Notes under the pieces: generated by a model
Databases searched by the model: none
What the model was told of the DNA's origin: nothing
The model's input: the letters and a program-made list of their open reading frames with translations, nothing else
Made by a program: the position numbers and the translations under genes
NCBI GenBank assembly: GCA_963773685.1
Contig: CAVZBY010000011.1
Span: 558,001-622,000, forward strand
Direction: 5' to 3'
Length of the DNA stretch: 64,000 bases
DNA from: JALHVH01 sp963773685
GTDB lineage: Bacteria > Acidobacteriota > Aminicenantia > Aminicenantales > Saccharicenantaceae
Shown: piece by piece, positions 17,481 to 25,382 of the stretch
Numbering within the stretch: position 1 is the stretch's first letter
Layout of the letters: each line of letters opens with the position of its first letter

Positions 17481-18455
17481 ATGAAAGTCCTGGTGACGGG
17501 AGGCACGGGCTTCATCGGCCGCCACCTCCTCGATCACCTCCGGTCCTGGGAGGACGTCGAGACGTTCGCCCTGGTCCGGGACCCGCGGCGGCTCGAAGGA
17601 CGGCGGGAAGGGCCCGGGTTCCGGGTCCTCCGCGGCGATCTTTTCTCCATCCCGCCTTTGCCGTCCGGCCTCGACGTCGTCTTCCATCTTGCAGGCTTGA
17701 CTAAATGCGCCGACGCGAATGATTATTATACAGTAAACGCCGAAGGCACGGCAAGCCTCGTCCGCAGTCTCCTCGGGCAGGGGTTGCGGCCCCGGCTGGT
17801 CCATCTCAGCTCTCTCGCCGCCGGCGGACCGTCCGCGCCCGGGCGGGCCGTCCGGGAGGACGATCCGCCGAGACCCGTCTCCCCCTACGGAGAGAGCAAG
17901 CTCCGGGCGGAAGAGGAGGCCCTGAAGGCCTGCGGCGAGATGCCGGTCTCCGTCCTCCGCGTCGCCGCGGTCTACGGGCCCGGCGACGAGGATTTCCTGG
18001 CCTATTTCCGATACATGCGGAAAGGGATCCTGCCCCTTCTGGGGCGGCGGCCCCGCTATCTGAGCCTCTGTTACATCGATGACGCCATAAGAGCGATGGA
18101 CCTCTGCGCGCGCACCGGGAGGGACGCCGCGGGCATCTTCAACATCGCAGACCCGACACCGTACTCATGGGAGGACCTGGGCCGGGCCGCGGCCGCGGTG
18201 CTCGGGAAGAAGCTCGTGCGCCTGCGGGTCCCGATGAGGGCCTTCGGTTCGGCGGCCGCGATCTCGCAAACCGTGTCCCGCGTGACCGGAAAAGCGACCC
18301 CCTTCAACAGGAGCAAGTACAAGGATGCGCGCCAATTCGGCTGGGTCGCCGACGTCCGAAAGGCGCGGGACGTGCTCGGGTTCGAGGCCTCGACGCCTCT
18401 CTCCCGGGGCATCAAGGAGACGATCGATTGGTACGTCGCCGGCGGCCGGCTCTGA
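17481..18455 (+). CDS. NAD-dependent epimerase/dehydratase (extended SDR)
   Basis: 324 residues. It has the SDR nucleotide motif VTGGTGFIGRHLLDHL at the N-terminus, the FHLAGLTK block and the catalytic YxxxK (SPYGESKLRAEE). The C-terminal part resembles 3-beta-HSD / dihydroflavonol-reductase-type extended SDRs more than UDP-glucose epimerases. The substrate is unknown. The start at 17481 is preferred over upstream in-frame codons because a promoter ends six bases upstream. It stands alone between divergent and convergent minus-strand genes. Confidence 0.82.
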   Translation: MKVLVTGGTGFIGRHLLDHLRSWEDVETFALVRDPRRLEGRREGPGFRVLRGDLFSIPPLPSGLDVVFHLAGLTKCADANDYYTVNAEGTASLVRSLLGQGLRPRLVHLSSLAAGGPSAPGRAVREDDPPRPVSPYGESKLRAEEEALKACGEMPVSVLRVAAVYGPGDEDFLAYFRYMRKGILPLLGRRPRYLSLCYIDDAIRAMDLCARTGRDAAGIFNIADPTPYSWEDLGRAAAAVLGKKLVRLRVPMRAFGSAAAISQTVSRVTGKATPFNRSKYKDARQFGWVADVRKARDVLGFEASTPLSRGIKETIDWYVAGGRL

Positions 18456-18470
18456 CCCCGGCCCCTCTCT

Positions 18471-18965
18471 TCACTTCTTCTTGACGGAAGAGGACCGGGT
18501 CGAGAACGCCACGGAGAATTTCGAGCTCGTCTTGTAGCACCACCCCTCGCCCGGAGAGCGGGCGAAATATTTTATCCGCCCCTCCAGGATGTGACCGCCG
18601 GGCTTGGCGTCCGCGGCGACGGTGAACGGGATGGAGATGGGCTTGGTCAGGTCGAGGAACGTCCCTTCGGGCGTCTCGACGACGTCGATGTCGAGGTCCG
18701 AGGCCGTGAAGAAGTTCTTGGGAAAGGAGAGCTCGGGCACCGGAGCGAAATCGATGATGAACGAAGGAAGGGCGCTGATGAGAACCCCCTCATTGACGGC
18801 GAGCTTGATGACGGCCTTCCCCTCCTCTCCCCGGGAAAGACGCCTCGGCGCGATGGAGCATTCGATCCTCAGAAGGTTCTCGTCCTGGGGCCGGGCGAGC
18901 GGAGGACAGGCCAGGGCCCAAAGGCCCGCGGCCAGGATCCAGGGGCGGAGGTTCTTCGGCGGCAT
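18471..18965 (-). CDS. Secreted DsbD N-terminal-domain-like protein
   Basis: 164 residues with a signal peptide (about residues 1-25). The body has the beta-sandwich pattern of the DsbD alpha domain (RRLSRGEEGKAVIKLAVNEG, and near the end RIKYFARSPGEGWCYKTSS). In true DsbD alpha domains this last block carries two cysteines; here only the one in GWCY remains, so thiol exchange is doubtful. An immunoglobulin-like periplasmic scaffold is an alternative. An in-frame TTG at 19001 would extend it by 12 residues; I chose the ATG. It lies back to back with fabH. Confidence 0.55.
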   Translation of the reverse strand: MPPKNLRPWILAAGLWALACPPLARPQDENLLRIECSIAPRRLSRGEEGKAVIKLAVNEGVLISALPSFIIDFAPVPELSFPKNFFTASDLDIDVVETPEGTFLDLTKPISIPFTVAADAKPGGHILEGRIKYFARSPGEGWCYKTSSKFSVAFSTRSSSVKKK

Positions 18966-19009
18966 CGGGAAAATCTTACTCCCCGGGAAGCTAAAATGCA
19001 AAATCCCGC

Positions 19010-19038
19010 TTTACACGGGGCCGTTCCTTCCCTATAAT
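19010..19038 (+). promoter_or_regulatory. Near-consensus promoter of fabH, leaderless
   Basis: TTTACA (19010-19015), a 17-base spacer and a perfect TATAAT (19033-19038). The fabH ATG is at 19050, so the predicted 5' leader is about 5 nt and no Shine-Dalgarno fits between. This is one of the strongest promoters in the window. Confidence 0.72.
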
Positions 19039-19049
19039 TCGGTACTTCC

Positions 19050-20051
19050 ATGAACAGACGAACCATCATCACGGGCCTCGGGTATTACGTTCCGCCTCGC
19101 GTGGTCACGAATTTCGACCTCGAGAAGCGGATGAACACATCGGACGAATGGATCCGGCAGAGGAGCGGGATCGTCGAGCGGCACCACGTCGAACCCGGCG
19201 TCGGCAGCTCCGACCTCGCGATCGAAGCGGCGCGACTGGCCATGGCGGACGCCGGCGCGGGGCCGGGGGATATCGACTTCATCATCGCCGCCACGCTTTC
19301 CCCCGACCATTATTTCCCCGGGAACGGCGTCATCGTTCAGGCCGCGCTCGGGCTGGGGACCGTCGGCGCACTGGACGTGCGCGACCAGTGCTGCGGCTTC
19401 CTCTACGGCCTGTCCGTGGCCGACCAGTTCATCCGGGCCGGAACGTACCGGAAGATCCTCCTCGTCGCCTCCGAGGTCCAGTCCTCGAACCTGGATTATT
19501 CGGACGACGGCCGGGACATGGCCGTCCTGTTCGGCGACGGGGCCGGCGCCGTCATTCTCGAGCCCGCCTCCGAAGAGACCGGGCGGGGCGTCCTCTCCAC
19601 GCATCTCTATTCCGACGGCCGGTTCCTGTCCGACCTCTGGATGGAGAAGCCGAGCTGCAAGGACAATCCGACGTTCCAGGCGAGCGATTTCACGGCGAAG
19701 AAGTTCTACCCCTGCATGGACGGGAAGAACGTCTTCAAGAACGCCTGCCAGCGGATGCCGGAAGCCGTCATGGCCGCCCTGAAGCAGAACGGGCTCACCG
19801 TCGACGACATCGACGTCCTCATCCCCCACCAGGCCAACGACCGCATCTCCCAGATGGTCGCCCGGGGGCTGAAGATCCCCGAAGCCAAGGTCTTCCGCAA
19901 CATCGAGCGGTACGGCAACACGACTTCGGCCTCCATCCCCATCGCCCTGAGCGAAGCGGTCCGGAACGGAATGGTCCGCCCCGGCCACCTCGTCGTCCTG
20001 ACCGCGTTCGGATCGGGATATACATGGGCCTCGGCCGCGATCCGATGGTAA
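19050..20051 (+). CDS. fabH: 3-oxoacyl-ACP synthase III (KASIII)
   Basis: 333 residues, the usual FabH length. The catalytic triad is visible: Cys in DVRDQCCGFLYGLS, His in LIPHQANDRI and Asn in ERYGNTTSASIPIAL. FabH condenses acetyl-CoA (or another short acyl-CoA) with malonyl-ACP to start fatty acid synthesis. It is not beside other fab genes here, so a role in a specialised acyl pathway cannot be excluded. The insertion DLWMEKPSCKDNPTF before the His block is seen in some KASIII paralogues. Its promoter directly abuts the start codon. Confidence 0.9.
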   Translation: MNRRTIITGLGYYVPPRVVTNFDLEKRMNTSDEWIRQRSGIVERHHVEPGVGSSDLAIEAARLAMADAGAGPGDIDFIIAATLSPDHYFPGNGVIVQAALGLGTVGALDVRDQCCGFLYGLSVADQFIRAGTYRKILLVASEVQSSNLDYSDDGRDMAVLFGDGAGAVILEPASEETGRGVLSTHLYSDGRFLSDLWMEKPSCKDNPTFQASDFTAKKFYPCMDGKNVFKNACQRMPEAVMAALKQNGLTVDDIDVLIPHQANDRISQMVARGLKIPEAKVFRNIERYGNTTSASIPIALSEAVRNGMVRPGHLVVLTAFGSGYTWASAAIRW

Positions 20052-20133
20052 GATCGGTTGCCTCGTCCGGGGCCTTTATGCTACCATTCAAGTTCGATGA
20101 TCGCGGGCTTCGTGCCCGCCTGAGGAGGAGCAT

Positions 20134-21894
20134 ATGAAGAAACTCATCTTGTCGGTCCTGATCGTGGCCGTGGCCGCGCTCGGCCTCGGACAGCTTTACG
20201 CCCAATCGCCCGAGGACGCAAAGCTCCAGAAGATGATCGACGCCTACCTCGACGGCATGTGGAAGTTCTTCCCGACCTCCGCCACGCTGGCCGGTTACTC
20301 CAAGTACAACGACAGGCTCGAGGATTTCGGCTCCGGGCTCATCGAGAAGCGCACCGACGCGCTCGACGCCTTCAACCAGGAGCTCGTGGCCAAGGTGGAC
20401 CGGGCCAAGCTCTCGCCGGAGAGCCAGGTCCTCCACGCGATGATGGTCGACGCGCTCGACCTGGAATTCGTCAAGTTCGAGAACCTTCTCCCCTGGGAAT
20501 ACAATCCGCTCTTCTACAACGAGATCCTCCTCCAGAGCGTCCGCAGCCTCCTCATCAAGGACGGCGCGCCGATCGACGCCCGGGTCAAGAGCGCGACCGA
20601 GCGCGCCAAGCTCATTCCCGGCCTGATCAAGAGAGCGAAGGATAACCTCAAGACCCCGGCCCAGATCTACACCGAGACGGCCATCAAGCAGATGCCGGCG
20701 ATCATCGAGTTCTACAGGACCGAGGCCCCCGCGCTCGCCGCCGCCGCCGTCGCCAAGAACGTCTTCCAGACGGAGCTGGCCAAGGCCGTCGCCGCCCTCG
20801 AGGATTACACGCGGTTCCTCCAGAACGAGCTCCTGCCCAAGTCCACCGGCAATTTCCGGCTGGGCGCCGATACGCACATCCGGATCCTCCGGATGGCCTC
20901 GCAGGGCAACGTCCCGATCGACGAGCTCGTCGCCCGGGCCGCCGCCGACGTCAAGAACATCCGCCGCGAGATGTTCCTCGTCTGCATCCCCTTTTACAAG
21001 ATCATGTACCCCGGCATCAACCTCGAACAGCTGACGACGCAGAGAAGCGAGGAAGAGGTCCGGAACATCGTCATCAAGGGCGTGTTCGACAAGATCAAGG
21101 TCGACCACGCCGGCCGCGAGGAGTTCGTCGCCAAGATCGCCGCCTCGGCCGCGAACGTCAAGACGTTCCTGGGCGAGAACAAGCTCGTCGACCTGCCCGA
21201 AGCCGAGCTCGCGGTCGTCCCGATGCCGGCCGCCCTGGCCGGACCGGCCTGGATACGGCTGGCCGCCCCCGGCGCCTACGAGGCCGACGGCGGCTATTCC
21301 CTTCAGATCATGCCCATCCCCGCCGACTGGACGGAGGAGAAGGCGACATCCTTCCTCGAGGAGCAGAACGACTTCGCCCTGGATATCCTCACGGTTCAGA
21401 AGGTCTTTCCCGGAACGTTCGTCCCCACGTTCTTCGCCCGTAAGGACGCCTCCGTCGTCAAGAAGCTCTACGCCAACCAGGCCCTCGTCAAGGGCTGGCC
21501 GGCCTACATCGAAGAGATGCTCATCAACGCCGGGTTCGGCAACTACGACCTGCGCCTCCGCCTCAACCAGCTCAAGCTCATGCTCAAGACGGTCTTCGAC
21601 TTCCAGCTCGAGCTCAACATCCACCAGGGCACGATGACCAAGGAACAGGCGATCAATTACATGGTCCGTCAGGGCTTCCAGACCGACGCCGAGGCCGAGC
21701 GGAAGTGGGATTCGATCCTGCTCAATCCCTGCGACGCCGCCCTCACCTATATCGGATACCAGGAGATCCTGGACCTCGAGAAGGAAGCCAGGAAGATGAA
21801 GGGCGAGGCTTTCAACCAGAAGGAATTCGCCCAGAAGCTCCTCAGCTTCGGGGCCATCCCCCTGAGGGAGCTCAAGGTCCGGCTGGCCCAGTAA
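20134..21894 (+). CDS. Secreted DUF885 family protein, apparently without the zinc motif
   Basis: 586 residues with a signal peptide ending near QLYAQ. The helical layout (FPTSATLAGYSKYNDRLEDF at the start; RLGADTHIRILR, FLENQ-like and QGTMTKEQAINYMVRQGFQ blocks later) is that of DUF885, usually secreted putative metallopeptidases with an HExxxGHH-like motif. The equivalent position reads TVQKVFPGTF (residues 420-429), so the expected His/Glu ligands are replaced. It may be a non-catalytic relative or use another site. GAGGAGCAT-ATG gives a clear start. The gene ends at a strong terminator. Confidence 0.75.
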   Translation: MKKLILSVLIVAVAALGLGQLYAQSPEDAKLQKMIDAYLDGMWKFFPTSATLAGYSKYNDRLEDFGSGLIEKRTDALDAFNQELVAKVDRAKLSPESQVLHAMMVDALDLEFVKFENLLPWEYNPLFYNEILLQSVRSLLIKDGAPIDARVKSATERAKLIPGLIKRAKDNLKTPAQIYTETAIKQMPAIIEFYRTEAPALAAAAVAKNVFQTELAKAVAALEDYTRFLQNELLPKSTGNFRLGADTHIRILRMASQGNVPIDELVARAAADVKNIRREMFLVCIPFYKIMYPGINLEQLTTQRSEEEVRNIVIKGVFDKIKVDHAGREEFVAKIAASAANVKTFLGENKLVDLPEAELAVVPMPAALAGPAWIRLAAPGAYEADGGYSLQIMPIPADWTEEKATSFLEEQNDFALDILTVQKVFPGTFVPTFFARKDASVVKKLYANQALVKGWPAYIEEMLINAGFGNYDLRLRLNQLKLMLKTVFDFQLELNIHQGTMTKEQAINYMVRQGFQTDAEAERKWDSILLNPCDAALTYIGYQEILDLEKEARKMKGEAFNQKEFAQKLLSFGAIPLRELKVRLAQ

Positions 21895-21912
21895 CGTCCG
21901 GAAAGCGATCCC

Positions 21913-21949
21913 GCGGGGAGGGCGCCGAACGCCTTCCCCGCTTTTTTTT
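21913..21949 (+). terminator. Rho-independent terminator after the DUF885 gene
   Basis: A 12-bp stem (GCGGGGAGGGCG / CGCCTTCCCCGC, with one G-T pair) and a 5-nt loop CCGAA are followed by eight T residues (21942-21949). It is the clearest intrinsic terminator in the window. Confidence 0.9.
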
Positions 21950-21955
21950 GATCCG

Positions 21956-22762
21956 ATGACGAACGTCGAACGCCCCGCTCCCCTCGTCGATTCCCACGCC
22001 CACCTCGATATGCCCGAATTCGACTCCGACCGCGAGGACGTCGTCCGCCGGGCCGGCGCGGCCGGCGTCGGGACGATCCTGTGCCCGGCCGAGCTCGCCT
22101 CGGAAGCGAGCCTCCCGGCGGTCCTGGGCCTCGTCGCCGCCCATCCCGCTTTCCTGGCGGCCGCCGGAGTCCATCCCCACCAGGCCGGCGCCTACGCCGG
22201 GAGCCACGCGCTCGCTCTCCGGGAGCTCGCCGGCGCCGGGCGGATCGCGGCCATCGGCGAGATCGGTCTCGATTTCCATTACGACTTCGCCACCCCCGGC
22301 GCGCAGACGGAGGCGTTCCGGGACCAGCTCCGCCTCGCCGGAGAGCTCGGCCTCCCGGCGATCATTCACAGCCGCCTGGCGGGCCCCGAGGTCATCGCCG
22401 CCGTCCGCGAAACCGGTTTCTCCCGCGGGGGCATCCTCCACTGCTTCACGGAGGGCTGGGACACGGCGTCCGCGATGATCGACCAGGGCTTCCTCATATC
22501 CTTCTCCGGCATCCTGACCTTCCCCAAGGCGGAGAGCCTCCGGGAGGTCGCCCGGAAGGTCCCGGAGGACCGGCTTCTCGTGGAGACGGACTCCCCGTTC
22601 CTCGCGCCGGTCCCCCACCGGGCGCAGAAGCGCAACGAGCCCGCATTCGTCGTCGCCACCGCCCGCGTCCTCGCCGGGCTGAAGGGCCGGCCCTTCGAGG
22701 ACCTCGCCGCCGCGACGACCCGGAACTTCTTCGGACTCTTCGGGCGGGGTCGGGCCATTTGA
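21956..22762 (+). CDS. tatD: TatD family metal-dependent DNase/hydrolase
   Basis: 268 residues with the full TatD metal-site set: DSHAHLDMPEF near the start, GVHPHQA, IGEIGLDFHYDF, IIHSRL, HCFTEGW and LLVETDSPFLAP. Family members are Mg-dependent 3'-5' nucleases linked to DNA repair and quality control. The gene begins only a few bases after the terminator of the previous gene and has no evident promoter or good ribosome-binding site, so how it is transcribed is unclear. Confidence 0.92.
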   Translation: MTNVERPAPLVDSHAHLDMPEFDSDREDVVRRAGAAGVGTILCPAELASEASLPAVLGLVAAHPAFLAAAGVHPHQAGAYAGSHALALRELAGAGRIAAIGEIGLDFHYDFATPGAQTEAFRDQLRLAGELGLPAIIHSRLAGPEVIAAVRETGFSRGGILHCFTEGWDTASAMIDQGFLISFSGILTFPKAESLREVARKVPEDRLLVETDSPFLAPVPHRAQKRNEPAFVVATARVLAGLKGRPFEDLAAATTRNFFGLFGRGRAI

Positions 22763-22787
22763 AATATGACCCCTCCAATGCTAATAT
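22759..22787 (+). promoter_or_regulatory. Promoter of yajQ, short or absent leader
   Basis: TTGAAA (22759-22764), 17 bases, TAATAT (22782-22787). Nine bases separate the -10 box from the yajQ ATG at 22797, so the leader would be about 2-3 nt. It overlaps the last codons of tatD. Confidence 0.6.
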
Positions 22788-22796
22788 AGCCCCGCC

Positions 22797-23288
22797 ATGG
22801 GTCAGGACCATTACTTCGACGTCGTCTGCCGAATCGACCTCCAGGAGGTCGCCAACGCGGTCAACTCCGCCCTCAAGGAGATCCGGAACCGCTTCGACTT
22901 CAAGAACAGCCGCGCCGATATCCTCCTCGAAAAGGACAAGCTGACGCTGGTCGCCGACGACGACTTCAAGGTCCGGGGGTTGAAGCAGGTCCTCGAGGAA
23001 AAGTTGGTCAAGAGGAAGGTCTCCCTCAAGGCTCTGGATTACGGCAGGGTCGAGGACGCCGCCGGCCGGACGGTCCGCCAGGTCGTGACCTTCCAGGCGG
23101 GCATCCCCATCGAGAAGGCCCGGGAGATCGTGAAGCTCGTCAAGGGGGAGAAGTTCAAGGCCCAGGTGGCCATCCAGGGAGACGAGGTCCGCGTCTCCAG
23201 CCCGAAGATCGACGTCCTTCAGGAGGTCATCGCCTTCCTCAAGTCCAGGGACCTCGGAATCCATATGCAGTTCACGAATTTCCGATGA
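22797..23288 (+). CDS. yajQ: YajQ family nucleotide-binding protein
   Basis: 163 residues, standard for YajQ/UPF0234. Family blocks are present: FDVVCRIDLQEVANAVNSAL at the N-terminus, FDFKNSRADI, and the C-terminal KIDVLQEVIAFLKSRDLGI. YajQ proteins have two ferredoxin-like folds, bind nucleotides (cyclic-di-GMP in some bacteria) and affect gene expression. It is the first gene of a yajQ - prenyl synthase - CYTH run, joined by an ATGA overlap to the next gene. Confidence 0.95.
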   Translation: MGQDHYFDVVCRIDLQEVANAVNSALKEIRNRFDFKNSRADILLEKDKLTLVADDDFKVRGLKQVLEEKLVKRKVSLKALDYGRVEDAAGRTVRQVVTFQAGIPIEKAREIVKLVKGEKFKAQVAIQGDEVRVSSPKIDVLQEVIAFLKSRDLGIHMQFTNFR

Positions 23289-24310
23289 CGCCGTTCGATG
23301 CCGAAAGGTCCGGTCCCGAGACCGGCCGGAGCGCCGCCCTTCTCGCCGAGGTCTGCGGCGGCATCCGGGACGGGATGGACGAGGTCGAAGCGAACATCCG
23401 CACCTGGTCCGCCTCTCCCAATCCCCTCATCGCCGATCTGGGGAGCTATCTCTTCCAGGAAACGGGCAAGCGCCTGCGGCCGGCCCTTCTCCTGCTGAGC
23501 GCGAAGGTCTCGGGGTATTCCGGCCCGGACGCGCCGTACCTGGCGGCCATCGTCGAGATCATCCATACGGCGAGCCTCATCCACGACGACATCGTCGACA
23601 ACTCCGGGACCCGGCGCGGGAGGCCTTCGGTACACTCCGTTTGGGGGCCCAATATCACGGTCCTTCTCGGGGACTTTCTCTTCATCAAGTCCATCGGCCT
23701 CGCCCTGCGTACGGGGGACGACCGGATCATCCGGCTCCTCGCGGACCTCTCCGCCCGGATGATCGAGGGCGAGCTCACGGAGTACGCCCACGGCGGAGAC
23801 CTGGGCATCCCGGAATCCCGCTATTACGAGATCATCGACATGAAGACCGCTTCCCTGTTCACGGCCGCCTCCCGGATCGGCGGCATCCTGGGCAAGCTGT
23901 CCCCGGGCCCCGAATCCGACCTGGCGGAAGCGGGCCGGAAGCTGGGGATGGCCTTCCAGATCGTGGACGATCTCCTCGACTTCGACGGGGACGCCGGCAC
24001 CATCGGAAAGCCCGTCCTTTCGGACCTGGCCGAGGGCCGGATCACGCTTCCCCTGATCCACGCCCTGAACGACGGGGCCGGCGGAAGCACAGGTCGGCTG
24101 GCCGGGATGGTCGGACGGAGGGACCTCGACGCGTCGGCGCGGGACGAAGTCCTTTCGATCCTGAGGGGGAGCGGCTCGCTGGAATACGCCCAGGGCAAGG
24201 CCAGGGAATATGTCGACGGCGCCCGCGATCTTCTGGGCCGGTTCCCCGATTCCCCGGAACGGCAGGCCCTGTTCCGGTTCGCCGACCTCGTCCTGGAGCG
24301 GGAGCGCTAA
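23285..24310 (+). CDS. Trans-polyprenyl diphosphate synthase
   Basis: 341 residues. Both aspartate-rich motifs are visible: LIHDDIVDNSGTRRG (first) and QIVDDLLDFDGD (second), with GKRLRPALLLL before them. This is the E-type prenyltransferase family, which makes octaprenyl- or nonaprenyl-like diphosphates for quinone side chains from IPP and allylic primers. The product length cannot be read with confidence. Its start overlaps the yajQ stop. Confidence 0.93.
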   Translation: MTPFDAERSGPETGRSAALLAEVCGGIRDGMDEVEANIRTWSASPNPLIADLGSYLFQETGKRLRPALLLLSAKVSGYSGPDAPYLAAIVEIIHTASLIHDDIVDNSGTRRGRPSVHSVWGPNITVLLGDFLFIKSIGLALRTGDDRIIRLLADLSARMIEGELTEYAHGGDLGIPESRYYEIIDMKTASLFTAASRIGGILGKLSPGPESDLAEAGRKLGMAFQIVDDLLDFDGDAGTIGKPVLSDLAEGRITLPLIHALNDGAGGSTGRLAGMVGRRDLDASARDEVLSILRGSGSLEYAQGKAREYVDGARDLLGRFPDSPERQALFRFADLVLERER

Positions 24311-24321
24311 GAGGCCGGCCC

Positions 24322-24843
24322 GTGATCGAGACCGAGGTCAAGATCAGGGTGTCCGGGGCGAAGGGCCTCAAGGAGCGGCTCCTCGGTCTGGGCTGCGTCC
24401 TCGCCCGGGACCGGTACCTGGAAACGAACGTCCTTTACGATTATCGCGGCGACCCGCTGTTCGCCAAGCGCGAAGCTCTCCGGCTGAGGGTCATCGGGAA
24501 AAGGGCGTGGCTGACCTTCAAAGGAGCCCCTCAAAAGGCCCGGTCGTTCAAGGTCCGGCCGGAGTTCGAATCCGAGGTCCGGGACCCGGCCGGGTTCCGG
24601 AAGATATTGAAAGCCCTCGGGCTGAAGCCTATCTTCCGCTACCGGAAGCACCGGACCCTTCTCCGAAAGGGCCGGCTGGTCGTCTGCCTGGACGAAACCT
24701 CCGTCGGCGATTATCTGGAGCTCGAAGGGAAGCGGAGCGATATCGTCCGGTTCGCCCGGGTCCTCGGGTATTCGCGGGCGGACTTCATCACCCGGGATTA
24801 CGTCGCGATGATCACGGCGGCCGCGGCCGCGCGCAAGAGCTGA
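24322..24843 (+). CDS. CYTH domain protein (class IV adenylate cyclase / ThTPase-like)
   Basis: 173 residues. The N-terminal ETEVKIRV is the ExExK triphosphate-binding signature of the CYTH tunnel fold. Later come the basic and acidic strands LRLRVIGKRAWLTFKG, ESEVRDP and CLDETSVGDYLELEG. Members include class IV adenylate cyclases and (tri)phosphatases acting on thiamine triphosphate or inorganic triphosphate; which one cannot be told here. The GTG start at 24322 is 11 bases after the prenyl synthase stop. It converges on rpoZ. Confidence 0.82.
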   Translation: MIETEVKIRVSGAKGLKERLLGLGCVLARDRYLETNVLYDYRGDPLFAKREALRLRVIGKRAWLTFKGAPQKARSFKVRPEFESEVRDPAGFRKILKALGLKPIFRYRKHRTLLRKGRLVVCLDETSVGDYLELEGKRSDIVRFARVLGYSRADFITRDYVAMITAAAAARKS

Positions 24844-24852
24844 AAGGCGGGC

Positions 24853-25230
24853 CTACTCGTCCTTGTCGGCGCTGTTCTCTTCCTCGTCGTCCGCGGAGCC
24901 TTCGTCCTCGGCTTCCTCGTCGATCTCGACCTCGGCGTCCTCGGCGACGAGCTCTTCCTTCCCGGCGACGACATCGTCGGGCTCGAGAACCTCGTCGTGA
25001 ATGCCCTCGCCGACGAACACGCGGTCCTCCTGCTCCTGGTACTCTTCTTTCTGAGTGGGCAGGATCTCGAATTCGATGACGCCCGCCCGCACCTCGGACT
25101 GGGCGATACGGATGGGGTTGCGGGACTTGGACTTGACCTTGGGCTTCGCGCCTTTGAGAAGCTGCTTGGCCCTCTTCGAGGCCAGGATGACAAAACGGAA
25201 CTTGCTGTCGACGTTTCCGAATCTGTTCAA
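24853..25230 (-). CDS. rpoZ: RNA polymerase omega subunit with long acidic tail
   Basis: 125 residues. The first 60 match omega: FRFVILASKRAKQLLKG, KSRNPIRIAQSEV and IEFEILPTQKEEY. The last 55 residues are almost entirely Glu/Asp/Ala (AEVEIDEEAEDEGSADDEEE), an unstructured acidic tail. Omega assists RNAP assembly. The start is a TTG at 25230, chosen because it gives the family N-terminus MNRFGNVDSKF and has AAGGAGATAGGG upstream. It is transcribed from its own promoter, divergent from the MinD-like gene. Confidence 0.88.
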   Translation of the reverse strand: MNRFGNVDSKFRFVILASKRAKQLLKGAKPKVKSKSRNPIRIAQSEVRAGVIEFEILPTQKEEYQEQEDRVFVGEGIHDEVLEPDDVVAGKEELVAEDAEVEIDEEAEDEGSADDEEENSADKDE

Positions 25231-25274
25231 AGGACCCTATCTCCTTGAGCCGATATTCCGGGGATGTGGCGTTA

Positions 25275-25303
25275 AGCATATCAGAATCCGGAAAAAAACG
25301 CAA
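25275..25303 (-). promoter_or_regulatory. Predicted rpoZ promoter
   Basis: On the minus strand TTGCGT (25303-25298), 17 bases, TATGCT (25280-25275). The predicted leader is about 38 nt and contains the rpoZ ribosome-binding site. The -10 box is a partial match. Confidence 0.45.
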
Positions 25304-25382
25304 GCCGGACCCCGGCGGCGCGCCCCTCTTCCCGCGGGGCCTCTATCTGTGTTACTCTACCCCCTTCGCGGAGATCGAGGAA

